A stretch of 11,386 nt of DNA from an uncultured Mailhella sp. (GTDB taxonomy: Bacteria > Desulfobacterota > Desulfovibrionia > Desulfovibrionales > Desulfovibrionaceae), in contig CALUWZ010000046.1 of NCBI GenBank assembly GCA_944324625.1, forward strand, positions 1 to 11,386. Direction: 5' to 3'. Within the stretch, counting starts at the first letter, position 1. Each line of letters opens with the position of its first letter. The position numbers and the translations under genes were made by a program. Shown in pieces: positions 1 through 7,468 of this stretch. A model generated the notes under the pieces. It saw nothing but the letters and a program-made list of their open reading frames with translations, searched no databases and had not been told where the DNA came from.

Positions 1-1368
1 GATACCATTCTGGAACGTGCCCAAATTTTAAAGGTTAAACCGCAGATCGGCGTACGCGTAAAACTGAGTACAAAAGCCACCACAGGCCACTGGGCGGAAT
101 CAGGCGGCGAACGCTCTTCATTCGGTCTGACATCCGCACAGATCATTGATGTTGTTGACACGCTTAAAAATGCCGATATGCTTGACTGCCTCAAACTTCT
201 TCATTATCATTTGGGCTCGCAAATCCCCAATATCCGTGATATCCGCACTGCCGTTATGGAAGCGGCAAGAATTTATGCGGGTCTTGTTCAGGAAGGTGCC
301 GCCATGGGCTATATTGACCTTGGAGGCGGCCTTGCCGTAGACTATGACGGCTCCCATACCAATTATGTAAGCTCACGAAACTATTCATTAAGCGAATACT
401 GCACCGACGTGGTGGAATCCGTTATGACCATTTTGGACGAACAAAATATTCCCCACCCCCATATTGTCACGGAATCAGGCCGTGCCACAGTAGCCTATTA
501 CAGCATTCTGCTTTTCAATATTCTTGACGTCAGTCTGATTGAGGTTGGCAGCCTTCCCGAAACCCTGCCCGACGATACGCCCGATTCAATCCTCAATCTC
601 AAAGAAGCATTGGAAAACGTCAATCCCCGAAGCCTGCAGGAATGTTACAACGACGCCATGTATTATTATGACGAAATCCGTCAGCATTTTATTACGGGCC
701 GCGTAACCCTGCGCGAAAGAACCTTGGCAGAACGCTATTACTGGGCAATTATGCGCTCCATTGCCGAAGAAAAAGAAAAACTCAAGTCCGTTCCCAAGGA
801 ACTGCATGACATTGACGCAAAACTTGCCGATATTTATTACTGCAATTTCAGCGTATTCCAATCTCTTCCCGACTCTTGGGCCATTGATCAGGTATTTCCC
901 ATCATGCCCGTGCACCGGCTGAACGAATATCCTGAACGCCGCGGCATTCTGTCAGACATGACCTGCGACAGCGACGGCAGAATTGACAACTTTATCGATA
1001 TGCAGGGCATGAAAAACACCCTTGAGCTGCACCCCATGGAAAACGGCGACGAATATTATCTCGGCGCATTTTTGGTGGGAGCCTATCAGGAAACTTTGGG
1101 CGATCTGCATAACCTGCTCGGCGATACCAATGTGGTTTCCATACGGGTTATGGAAGACGGAACCTATGAATTTGTCCGTGAAATCAGCGGTGACTCAGTT
1201 TCAGACATTCTGGCCTACGTTGAATACGATCCCAGAAGAATTATGGAAAACATCCGCCATAATGCAGAGCGTGCCGTCCGCAATAAAACCATTACCCCTG
1301 CTGAGCGCTATTCCATTATGCAGGCCTTTGAAAACGGCATGCGCGGATATACGTACTTTGAAAGATAA
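1..1368 (+). CDS. speA: Biosynthetic arginine decarboxylase, 3' part (5' end outside window)
   Basis: This PLP enzyme decarboxylates arginine to agmatine, the first step of putrescine and spermidine synthesis from arginine. The frame is open from base 1 and gives 455 residues up to a TAA stop. The family is usually about 630-660 residues, so roughly the first 180-200 are cut off by the window edge. Numbered within the fragment, visible family blocks are IGVRVKL near residue 16, HLGSQ (70-74) and LGGGLAVDYDGS (107-118) of the PLP barrel, TESGRA (157-162), the NFSVFQSLPDSWAIDQVFPIMP stretch split over residues 281-303, and TCDSDGRID (321-329) holding the C-terminal active-site cysteine (Cys322). 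It ends GMRGYTYFER, as the family does. The dehydrogenase gene follows after 23 bases with its own AGGAG site, which suggests one polyamine operon. The identification is firm. Confidence 0.95.
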   Translation, partial: DTILERAQILKVKPQIGVRVKLSTKATTGHWAESGGERSSFGLTSAQIIDVVDTLKNADMLDCLKLLHYHLGSQIPNIRDIRTAVMEAARIYAGLVQEGAAMGYIDLGGGLAVDYDGSHTNYVSSRNYSLSEYCTDVVESVMTILDEQNIPHPHIVTESGRATVAYYSILLFNILDVSLIEVGSLPETLPDDTPDSILNLKEALENVNPRSLQECYNDAMYYYDEIRQHFITGRVTLRERTLAERYYWAIMRSIAEEKEKLKSVPKELHDIDAKLADIYYCNFSVFQSLPDSWAIDQVFPIMPVHRLNEYPERRGILSDMTCDSDGRIDNFIDMQGMKNTLELHPMENGDEYYLGAFLVGAYQETLGDLHNLLGDTNVVSIRVMEDGTYEFVREISGDSVSDILAYVEYDPRRIMENIRHNAERAVRNKTITPAERYSIMQAFENGMRGYTYFER

Positions 1369-1391
1369 TTAACCCCTAAAAGGAGAATAAA

Positions 1392-2588
1392 ATGGCAAGA
1401 GTTTTAATCATCGGTGCCGGTGGTGTAAGTTCTGTTGTAGTGCATAAGTGTGCACAGGCTAAAGAAGTTTTTACCGAAATCCATTTAGCCAGCCGTACAA
1501 AATCCAAATGCGACGCAATCGCAAAATCAGTAAAGGAACGCTATGGCGTTACCATTGAAACTTCTGCTGTTGACGCTGACAATGTTGCCGAACTTGTTGC
1601 TTTGATTAATAAAGTTAAACCGTATATGGTTATCAACGTTGCTCTGCCCTATCAGGATTTGACCATTATGGACGCCTGCCTTGAATGCAACGTACACTAT
1701 CTCGATACTGCCAACTATGAACCCATTGACCTTGCCAAATTTGAATATAAATGGCAGTGGGCTTACCAAGACAAATTTAAGGAAAAAGGCCTTATGGCAC
1801 TTCTCGGCAGCGGTTTTGACCCCGGCGTTACCAACGTATTCTGCGCTTACGGCCAAAAGCATTTGCTGGATGAAATCCATGTTCTTGATATTATTGACGC
1901 AAACGCTGGCGATCACGGCCTTCCTTTTGCCACCAACTTCAATCCTGAAATCAATATCCGCGAAGTAACCGCACGCGGCCGTTACTGGGAACGCGGAGAA
2001 TGGGTGGAAACAGATCCGCTTTCATGGAAAATGAGCTTTGATTTTCCTGACGGAATCGGCCCCAAAAACTGCTATCTCATGTACCATGAAGAATTGGAAT
2101 CCCTTGTGCAGAACCTCAAAGGCATTCGCCGCGCACGTTTCTGGATGACATTCTCCGACAATTATCTCAACCACCTGAAAGTTTTCGGCGGTGTCGGTCT
2201 TCTTGGAATTGAACCTGTTGAATACCAAGGCCAATCCATTGTGCCAATCCAGTTCCTTGCCAAACTTCTTCCCGACCCTGCAAGCCTCGGACCGCTGACC
2301 AAGGGCAAAACATGCATTGGCTGCGTCATGCAGGGCGTAAAAGACGGCAAAGAAAAAACCTACTATGTATACAATATCTGCCAGCACGAAGCCTGCTATG
2401 AAGAACTTGGCTCCCAAGCCATTTCCTATACCACAGGCGTTCCTGCCATGATCGGCGCCATGATGATGGTTCAGGGAAAATGGATGAAGCCCGGCGTATG
2501 GAACATGGAACAAATGGACCCGGACCCGTTCATGGAGCAGCTCAATATTTACGGACTTCCATGGCAAGTAACTGAAATCAAAAAATAA
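1392..2588 (+). CDS. Carboxynorspermidine/carboxyspermidine dehydrogenase (saccharopine dehydrogenase family)
   Basis: The 398-residue product matches the saccharopine dehydrogenase-like enzymes that reductively condense L-aspartate beta-semialdehyde with putrescine or diaminopropane, using NADPH, to give carboxyspermidine or carboxynorspermidine. This is the route to spermidine that needs no S-adenosylmethionine. An N-terminal Rossmann motif is plain (GAGGVSSVV, residues 8-16). It is followed by YLDTANYEP (about 108-116) and by GSGFDPGVTNVF (about 138-149), both typical of the family. The length is normal. The start is fixed by an AGGAG site at 1381-1385 before ATG 1392. It sits 23 bases after speA, so both genes act in one pathway. 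The partner decarboxylase (nspC) is not in the window. The sequence alone does not decide between diaminopropane and putrescine as substrate, and true saccharopine dehydrogenase is less likely given the neighbour. Confidence 0.9.
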   Translation: MARVLIIGAGGVSSVVVHKCAQAKEVFTEIHLASRTKSKCDAIAKSVKERYGVTIETSAVDADNVAELVALINKVKPYMVINVALPYQDLTIMDACLECNVHYLDTANYEPIDLAKFEYKWQWAYQDKFKEKGLMALLGSGFDPGVTNVFCAYGQKHLLDEIHVLDIIDANAGDHGLPFATNFNPEINIREVTARGRYWERGEWVETDPLSWKMSFDFPDGIGPKNCYLMYHEELESLVQNLKGIRRARFWMTFSDNYLNHLKVFGGVGLLGIEPVEYQGQSIVPIQFLAKLLPDPASLGPLTKGKTCIGCVMQGVKDGKEKTYYVYNICQHEACYEELGSQAISYTTGVPAMIGAMMMVQGKWMKPGVWNMEQMDPDPFMEQLNIYGLPWQVTEIKK

Positions 2589-2595
2589 TTATTAT

Positions 2596-2627
2596 AAAGG
2601 TCAAACTATATCAGTTTGACCTTTTTT
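2596..2627 (+). terminator. Rho-independent terminator after the polyamine dehydrogenase gene
   Basis: A perfect 12-bp stem (2596-2607 with 2613-2624) around a 5-base loop runs into six T residues (2622-2627, partly shared with the stem). It lies 8 bases after the dehydrogenase stop, so it should end the speA-dehydrogenase transcript. The next start codon, at 2635, begins only 8 bases after the T run. Confidence 0.85.
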
Positions 2628-2634
2628 ATTTCCT

Positions 2635-3381
2635 ATGACAGAAGATAAAATTTATAATAACGAAAAAATGAATAAGCCCGAAAAGCTTTATGAAATAGTC
2701 AATAAGCAGATCAAGTACAAATCAATGGTACTTGAACTTGGCTGTGCTGCAGGAAGCTTTGGCGAATATTTACATTTTAAAAGAAAATGCACTGTAATAG
2801 GTGCAGACATATCTAAACTGCAATTGGACATTGCACGGCAAAAAAATGCTTATGACAAATTATTCCATATAGATTTAAACAAGCTAAACAATGAATTTGC
2901 CGAATATGCCAATTATTTTGATGTAATATTATTAACAGATGTTATTGAACATTTAACGGATGTTGAAAATCTTTTTTTAAAAATAAAACCGTTATTGAAA
3001 AAAGACGGCATAATCATTGTTTCAGTTCCAAATATCACGCATCAATCCATTAAGCTGTCTCTTCTTTTGGATGAATTTGATTATACGCCCTGCGGAATTT
3101 TAGACAGTACCCATGTTAAATTTTATACTGCAAAATCTGCAAAAGAACTGTTCAATAAAGAGCAATTAAAAATTATTGATTTTGCAGTCATGATTAATGA
3201 TTCTTTAACTGCGGACTGCAACATTAACATAAGCAATATTCCGCAAGAAATTCTGGATTATGTAAAAAATACAAGGTGTGCCTTACATTACCAATATATT
3301 TTTACTTTAATCCCCGAAAAAAATGCCAAACCGCATAACGACAGATTCATGGAACCTATTTTGACAAAAAAATTAATATAA
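2635..3381 (+). CDS. Class I SAM-dependent methyltransferase, AT-rich
   Basis: The 248-residue product is a Rossmann-fold methyltransferase of the broad Methyltransf_11/23 (UbiG-like) kind. Motif I is LELGCAAGSFG (33-43), an acidic residue ends strand 2 (Asp58 in IGADIS), motif II region is FDVILLTDVIEHL (95-107), and DGIIIVSVPN (124-133) is the post-motif strand. LDSTHVKFYT (156-165) resembles the LDRTHLRFFT block of methyltransferases often found beside cell-surface sugar or lipid genes. The substrate cannot be told. Base composition is far from its neighbours: three hand-counted 60-base lines give 53/180 GC (about 29%), which suggests recent transfer. The start at ATG 2635 has no Shine-Dalgarno site and lies just after a terminator. 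ATG 2668 (Met12) is an alternative, also without a clear site, and it keeps the whole fold. An in-frame stop at 2617 rules out a longer form. Confidence 0.8.
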   Translation: MTEDKIYNNEKMNKPEKLYEIVNKQIKYKSMVLELGCAAGSFGEYLHFKRKCTVIGADISKLQLDIARQKNAYDKLFHIDLNKLNNEFAEYANYFDVILLTDVIEHLTDVENLFLKIKPLLKKDGIIIVSVPNITHQSIKLSLLLDEFDYTPCGILDSTHVKFYTAKSAKELFNKEQLKIIDFAVMINDSLTADCNINISNIPQEILDYVKNTRCALHYQYIFTLIPEKNAKPHNDRFMEPILTKKLI

Positions 3382-3414
3382 AATAAGCCTTATAATATAA
3401 GGCTTATTTTTTTT
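3380..3414. terminator. Bidirectional terminator between convergent methyltransferase and mdtI genes
   Basis: A perfect 13-bp stem (3380-3392 with 3398-3410) with a 5-base loop is followed on the plus strand by a run of eight T (3407-3414). The left arm starts with four A and is preceded by more A-rich sequence, so it also reads as a hairpin with a T-rich tail on the minus strand. It serves both convergent genes: the methyltransferase stop is at 3379-3381 and the mdtI stop at 3422-3424. Confidence 0.85.
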
Positions 3415-3421
3415 GCATCAA

Positions 3422-3751
3422 TTACAATCGCAGCAAAACAATTCCGCACATTAAAAGAGCTATGCCCAAAAATGCGGATTTATGCATTCGCTGTCCAAGC
3501 AAAACCCAACCCGAAAGACTGGTTCCCAGAATGCCGAAACAGCCCCAAAGAGCATAGGCAACCGCCAAATCCAGTTCTTTAACGGCAACAGAAAGCAGGC
3601 CAAAAGCAATCCCGACACATGCCAATGCAACAAATCCTAAAGTTTTTTTCTTAAAACCATTGGATTTTGCCAATAAAACATTAGCAATGATATCAAGGAC
3701 CGCGGAACAAAACACCAACAAAACAGAAAAAGAAAAAAGCTGCGCAAACAT
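3422..3751 (-). CDS. mdtI: Small multidrug resistance protein, MdtI-like subunit of spermidine exporter
   Basis: The product is 109 residues with four predicted membrane helices, the usual SMR size. It follows E. coli MdtI closely: the N-terminal helix with IIANVLL, then SNGFKKK, then KELDLAVAYALWGCFGI (58-74), then GWVLLGQRM. MdtI works with MdtJ as a heterodimer that exports spermidine across the inner membrane. Asp61 and Trp69 match MdtI Asp60 and Trp68, which I recall as needed for export. The odd point is Asp20: the helix-1 carboxylate is normally Glu (Glu19 in MdtI, Glu14 in EmrE). The start ATG at 3751 has an AAGGAG site (3757-3762) that overlaps the mdtJ stop codon, so the two are probably translationally coupled. 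Its closeness to polyamine synthesis genes supports a polyamine rather than a drug substrate. Another SMR cation substrate is possible. Confidence 0.85.
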   Translation of the reverse strand: MFAQLFSFSVLLVFCSAVLDIIANVLLAKSNGFKKKTLGFVALACVGIAFGLLSVAVKELDLAVAYALWGCFGILGTSLSGWVLLGQRMHKSAFLGIALLMCGIVLLRL

Positions 3752-3760
3752 ATTTTCTCC

Positions 3761-4132
3761 TTATTCTGCTTTTGCTTCGCTTGTGTCTGTTCCGTGATGA
3801 ACCAAAAATCCGCCGAACAGAACACAAAGCAAACCGATTGTTTTTATAAAATCAAGCTGCTCACCGATAACCAAAACTGAAACGGCAACAATAATCACAA
3901 GTCCGAGCGCATCCCAAAGGGCAAACGCAACCCCTATGGGCAATGCCATGGTTGCGCGGGAAAGACAATAATACGAACAGGCAATGCAGCCCCACATAAC
4001 AACAAGTCCAAGCTGTGAGCCGAACGCAAAATCCCAAGAATGGGAAACTTTCATAATGGATGTTCCGCTTACTTCAAACAATATGGAACAGCAAAGAAAA
4101 AGCCAATGAACCCAAGTAACTTTAACTGACAT
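3761..4132 (-). CDS. mdtJ: Small multidrug resistance protein, MdtJ-like subunit of spermidine exporter
   Basis: The 123-residue product is the partner SMR subunit. It shows the helix-1 Glu in LFEVSGTSIMK (Glu20), the GVAFALWDALG block (about 67-77, with Asp where MdtJ has Glu), and VIGEQLDFIKTIGLL near the last helix (Glu91, matching the MdtJ Glu82 region). Four hydrophobic helices and a short polar tail fit the family. I start it at ATG 4132, which has an AAGGAG site at 4138-4143 with a 5-base gap. An upstream GTG at 4138 is in frame but overlaps that ribosome site and cannot use it. It lies 9 bases before mdtI and on the same strand, forming a pair transcribed together. MdtJ and MdtI are both needed for spermidine export in E. 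coli. A general SMR pair with another cation as substrate remains possible. Confidence 0.82.
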   Translation of the reverse strand: MSVKVTWVHWLFLCCSILFEVSGTSIMKVSHSWDFAFGSQLGLVVMWGCIACSYYCLSRATMALPIGVAFALWDALGLVIIVAVSVLVIGEQLDFIKTIGLLCVLFGGFLVHHGTDTSEAKAE

Positions 4133-4158
4133 GATCACTCCTTATAATTTGATAAAAA

Positions 4159-4187
4159 ATTAAATAAGAAGCGACTCCTTAAAACAA
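4159..4187 (-). promoter_or_regulatory. Possible sigma70-type promoter for mdtJI
   Basis: On the minus strand a TTGTTT box (4182-4187) and a TTTAAT box (4159-4164) are 17 bases apart, about 25 bases before the mdtJ start. The -10 box matches 5 of 6 and the -35 box 3 of 6. The 113-base gap to the upstream gene makes a separate promoter plausible. I saw no clear guanidine riboswitch fold in this gap. Confidence 0.3.
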
Positions 4188-4245
4188 GGTGAATAAAGCT
4201 AAAAAAAGCGTAAGACGGTGCAGTGACTTATAATAAAAATACATT

Positions 4246-4740
4246 TTATAAACTGAGCAAAATTTTCTGCGCCTGCACAGAAACAGAACTTTGCGGCAAA
4301 TCTTCTTTGGAACAATAAGGATTTTCTTTTTTATACTGAATAATTTCTTCCAAAATCTGCAGAGCATGTTCAATATGTTCCACCCAAGCCGTACAGGCTC
4401 CGTACAGCATAAGCCCCGGAGATTCCAAAGGTCCCCTTATTCCCAAAACAGGTTTTTGACTTCCGAAAGCTATACCGACCTCAACGCCTGCATCTTGACC
4501 CGACGTTCCCAAATAAACAAGAAAATCTGCTTCCCTGCAGGCATTGGCACAAAAAATAAAAACTTCGCCGCCATGATCGGTATCCATCCACTCACGGCGC
4601 TTTTGCGCATTCAGGCCTTCGGGCGGAGTTGCTTTCAGCGTCCAGTCCAAAATTTCATAGCCCATGGCACGCATGCTTTTGCCTAACAAGCGCACGGCAT
4701 GAATATTTTTAAAGGAAGAAGCGATATAAACTTTCAGCAT
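4246..4740 (-). CDS. Nucleoside 2-deoxyribosyltransferase-fold protein
   Basis: The 164-residue product resembles the nucleoside 2-deoxyribosyltransferase (DRTase/Rcl-like) fold. It opens with a beta strand, MLKVYIASSF, of the YIAgPf kind. A later block, ADFLVYLGTSGQDAGVEVGIAFGSQKPV (71-98, shown in part here by its key residues), has the family pattern of an acidic residue followed by E-x-G-x-A and a KP turn. Glu87 falls where the family's catalytic nucleophile lies. Known members cleave or exchange the base of deoxynucleosides or deoxynucleotides; many distant ones have no known role. The C-terminal 40 residues are polar and probably helical. It lies 33 bases downstream of argH on the same strand, but no metabolic link is evident. 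The ATG at 4740 is the first possible start in this frame after the argH stop, and it lacks a normal ribosome site nearby. Confidence 0.65.
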   Translation of the reverse strand: MLKVYIASSFKNIHAVRLLGKSMRAMGYEILDWTLKATPPEGLNAQKRREWMDTDHGGEVFIFCANACREADFLVYLGTSGQDAGVEVGIAFGSQKPVLGIRGPLESPGLMLYGACTAWVEHIEHALQILEEIIQYKKENPYCSKEDLPQSSVSVQAQKILLSL

Positions 4741-4747
4741 ATATTTT

Positions 4748-4774
4748 GTGGGGAATTTTTTTCCCCACTCCTTT
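4748..4774 (-). promoter_or_regulatory. Hairpin between Shine-Dalgarno site and start codon
   Basis: On the minus strand an AAAGGAG site (4768-4774) overlaps the argH stop. It is followed by a perfect 8-bp stem, GTGGGGAA (4761-4768) with TTCCCCAC (4748-4755), around five A. Seven more bases then reach ATG 4740. Unfolded, the site is about 27 bases from the start, which is too far. Folded, it would lie next to it. No T run follows, so it is a poor terminator. Confidence 0.5.
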
Positions 4775-6165
4775 TATCCCAACCAATTTTTCAGCTCATC
4801 AAGCTGCTTTTTCACGGAAACAGGACCTGTTCCGCCGCTGACATTGCGGCGTTTCACTGCCGTAAAGTAATCAAGAATAACATAAACGTCATCCGTAATT
4901 TCAACATTGTGGCCATCGCACAAATGATTGAAATCCTCAAGGGACAAATCCTCAAGAGCAAGCCCCCGTTCTTCGGCAAAAGCGACGGCACGGCCGGTGA
5001 TATGATGAGCTTCTCTGAACGGAATGCCCTTTGTCACCAAATAATCGGCAAATTCCGTGGCATTCAAAAATCCTGCTTTAAGAGCTTTTTCCATTCTGTC
5101 GGCACGAAAACGTATGCCCCGAAGCATATCTTCCATAATGCTCAAGGAAGTCTGCACGGTTTTATCCGTATCCATAAAAGGAATTTTATCTTCCTGCAGA
5201 TCACGGTTATACGTCAGCGGCAGCCCTTTCAAGGTAGTGAGCAGATTCATCAAATTACCGTAAACACGGCCCGTTTTTCCGCGCATGATTTCCGCAACGT
5301 CAGGATTTTTCTTCTGCGGCATAATGGAAGAACCCGTAGAATGGGCATCAGACAGATAAATAAAAGAAAACTGCGGATTTGCCCACCAAATCAGCTCTTC
5401 GCAAAAACGGGACAAATGCATCATAATCACAGATCCCGCAAACAATGCTTCAAGCACATAATCACGGTCCGCCACAGCATCCATGCTGTTTTTGAAAATT
5501 CCGTACATATCAAGCTGATCCGCAACAGACTGAGGATTCAGATTATATGTTGTTCCTGCAAGGGCGGCAGCGCCTAACGGACTGATTCTGGCTCTTTTTT
5601 CGCATTGTTCAATGCGCTCAACGTCACGCTTGAACATCCAAGCATAGGCAAGAAGATGATGAGCAAGGCTGACAGGCTGTGCAGGCTGCATGTGCGTACA
5701 GCCCGGCAAAAGAACTCCTTGATTCTCTTCTGCCCTGTCTGCCAAAGCTTTAATTAAATTTTTGGCGAGCACTGCCCAATTGCGCAGCGCATCGGAGGTA
5801 TACAGACGAAGATCAAGGCAGCACTGGTCATTGCGGCTTCTGCCGGTATGCAGTTTTTTACCGACTTCACCCACAATTTCCGTAAGACGTGTTTCAATAT
5901 TCATGTGCACGTCTTCCAGTTCCTGCTTCCAGACCAATTTGCCGCTTTCGATTTCTTCAAGAACGGCATCAAGCCCTTTGCACAGGGTTTTTGCCTCATC
6001 ATCAGTCAAAATACCCTGCTCGGCAAGCATTGCGGCATGCGCCTTAGACCCCATAATATCCTGTTTATACATTTTGGTATCAAAAGAAATGGATTCGGTA
6101 TATGCTTCCACTTCTTTGGAAGTGGATTCCTTAAAACGTCCGCCCCATGGTTTTTCTTTTGCCAT
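4774..6165 (-). CDS. argH: Argininosuccinate lyase
   Basis: This enzyme splits argininosuccinate into arginine and fumarate, the last step of arginine synthesis, as a cytoplasmic homotetramer. The 463-residue product has the normal length and all the superfamily marks: HTGRSRNDQ (106-114), [10 protein letters not shown] (155-164) with the conserved His, and the fumarase/lyase signature [11 protein letters not shown] (278-288) on the flexible loop with the catalytic Ser. The N-terminus [11 protein letters not shown] is typical. An open frame continues 13 codons further upstream to 6204, but I place the start at ATG 6165 because an AGGGG site (6171-6175) lies 5 bases before it and the longer form would run through a hairpin. 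It is downstream of argG on the same strand, 72 bases away, so the two probably form an arginine operon. Confidence 0.96.
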   Translation of the reverse strand: MAKEKPWGGRFKESTSKEVEAYTESISFDTKMYKQDIMGSKAHAAMLAEQGILTDDEAKTLCKGLDAVLEEIESGKLVWKQELEDVHMNIETRLTEIVGEVGKKLHTGRSRNDQCCLDLRLYTSDALRNWAVLAKNLIKALADRAEENQGVLLPGCTHMQPAQPVSLAHHLLAYAWMFKRDVERIEQCEKRARISPLGAAALAGTTYNLNPQSVADQLDMYGIFKNSMDAVADRDYVLEALFAGSVIMMHLSRFCEELIWWANPQFSFIYLSDAHSTGSSIMPQKKNPDVAEIMRGKTGRVYGNLMNLLTTLKGLPLTYNRDLQEDKIPFMDTDKTVQTSLSIMEDMLRGIRFRADRMEKALKAGFLNATEFADYLVTKGIPFREAHHITGRAVAFAEERGLALEDLSLEDFNHLCDGHNVEITDDVYVILDYFTAVKRRNVSGGTGPVSVKKQLDELKNWLG

Positions 6166-6180
6166 AAACACCCCTGTTAT

Positions 6181-6216
6181 TTTAAAAATCCCCTCTATTT
6201 GCATAAAGGGGATTTT
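6181..6216 (-). terminator. Hairpin with short T run in the argG-argH gap
   Basis: A 10-bp perfect inverted repeat (6185-6194 with 6207-6216), loop 12 bases, is followed on the minus strand by five T and an A-rich stretch. It starts about 20 bases after the argG stop and lies about 20 bases before argH. It could be a partial terminator or an mRNA-stabilising structure that sets the argG to argH ratio. Confidence 0.5.
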
Positions 6217-6237
6217 AACGGTTATATTTTTACGAAA

Positions 6238-7440
6238 TTAATATTTTTTTACACGATCGGCATAACCGCGGATACGAAGACCCTGAAGGCGGATAAAGCC
6301 TGCAGCGTCTTTATGGTCGTATGTAGCGCATTCTTCAAATGTAGCAAGATCATGGCAGTACAGGCTGTTGGGAGAGAAGCGGCCGACGGGCCAAGCCATG
6401 CCTTTGTAAAGTTTAAGACGGACTTCGCCTGAAACGCCTTCCTGCGTTTTGTCAATAAGAGCCTGCATGGCTTCCCGTTCGGGGGAGAACCAAAAACCGT
6501 TGTAAATAGCGGCTGCATAGCGGGGCAAAATGGTTGCGCGGGCAGCAAGCGCTTCGCGGTCAAGGCAAATGCCTTCAAGATCTTGGTGAGCAATATACAG
6601 TACGGTGCCTGCGGGAGTTTCGTATACGCCTCTGGATTTCATGCCCACAAAGCGGTTTTCCACCATATCAAGGCGGCCGATACCGTGTTTGCCTGCAATT
6701 TTATTGAGGGTAAGCATGATGTCCATAGGTTTCATGAAATTGCCGTTAATAGCAACTGCGTCGCCTTTTTCAAAGGTAATGGTAATATATTCAGGCTCAT
6801 TGGGAGCTTTTTCCACCGGAACAGCCATAATATAGGAACCTTCTTCAGGTTCTGCCCATGGGTCTTCAAGTTCTCCGCCTTCAAAGGAGCAGTGCAGCAT
6901 ATTTCTGTCCATGCTGTAATGCTTGCTGCCTGAAGTAAGGGGAATATCATACTTTTCCGCAAATTCGGTAAGAGCGGTTCTGGACATCAAATCCCATTCG
7001 CGCCAAGGAGCAATAACACGAAGTTCAGGGGCAAGAGCATTGATGGCAAGTTCAAAACGAACTTGGTCGTTGCCTTTTCCCGTTGCACCGTGAGCAATGG
7101 CGCTTGCGCCTTCCTGTTTTGCGATTTCAACAAGACGTTTTGCGATAAGCGGTCTTGCCACGGAAGTACCCAAAAGGTATCTTCCTTCATACATGGCGCC
7201 TGAACGGAGCATGGGGAAAATATAATCACGGGCAAACTCTTCTCTCAAATCTTCAATATACGCTTTGCTTGCACCTGTTTTGAGAGCCTTTGGTTCAACG
7301 CCGTCCAAATCCTCTTCCTGACCAAGGTCGGCAGTCATGGTAATTACTTCATAATCATGATGAACCTGAAGCCATTTTAAAATAACGGAAGTATCCAAAC
7401 CGCCTGAATAAGCAAGAATAACTTTTTGTTTGCCTGCCAT
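6238..7440 (-). CDS. argG: Argininosuccinate synthase
   Basis: This ATP-dependent ligase joins citrulline and aspartate to make argininosuccinate, the step before ArgH. The product is 400 residues, normal for the short bacterial type I form. Residues 10-18 (AYSGGLDTS) are the PP-loop that binds [17 protein letters not shown] (89-102), [15 protein letters not shown] (116-130) and the later [13 protein letters not shown] stretch are family blocks for citrulline and aspartate binding. The ATG at 7440 is set by a GGAGG site at 7450-7454, 9 bases away. It is the first gene of the minus-strand run argG-argH and probably of the deoxyribosyltransferase-like gene after it. A good promoter lies about 60 bases upstream of the start. 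The call is certain from sequence. Confidence 0.97.
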   Translation of the reverse strand: MAGKQKVILAYSGGLDTSVILKWLQVHHDYEVITMTADLGQEEDLDGVEPKALKTGASKAYIEDLREEFARDYIFPMLRSGAMYEGRYLLGTSVARPLIAKRLVEIAKQEGASAIAHGATGKGNDQVRFELAINALAPELRVIAPWREWDLMSRTALTEFAEKYDIPLTSGSKHYSMDRNMLHCSFEGGELEDPWAEPEEGSYIMAVPVEKAPNEPEYITITFEKGDAVAINGNFMKPMDIMLTLNKIAGKHGIGRLDMVENRFVGMKSRGVYETPAGTVLYIAHQDLEGICLDREALAARATILPRYAAAIYNGFWFSPEREAMQALIDKTQEGVSGEVRLKLYKGMAWPVGRFSPNSLYCHDLATFEECATYDHKDAAGFIRLQGLRIRGYADRVKKY

Positions 7441-7468
7441 TATATTTTTCCTCCAAAGGTTTTATAAC

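Noticed and set aside
2022..2567. Minus-strand open frame (181 codons) inside the polyamine dehydrogenase gene
   Set aside because: Antisense to a clearly coding gene with a firm ribosome site; no family features in the translation.
4133..4245. Guanidine riboswitch upstream of the SMR pair
   Set aside because: SMR genes are often under guanidine riboswitches, but I could not find the paired ACGR-loop hairpins or a ykkC-type fold in the leader.
4748..4768. Terminator for argH
   Set aside because: The stem is good but is followed by AAAATAT rather than a T run on the minus strand, and it sits between a ribosome site and a start codon.
4699..5577. Long plus-strand open frame (292 codons) opposite argH
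   Set aside because: It is antisense to argH, which has all its catalytic motifs. The predicted product has no recognisable domain and the run is explained by codon bias of argH on the other strand.
6166..6204. Longer N-terminus for ArgH starting at 6204
   Set aside because: The extra 13 residues are not part of the family, they cross a hairpin, and the ATG at 6165 has its own AGGGG site.
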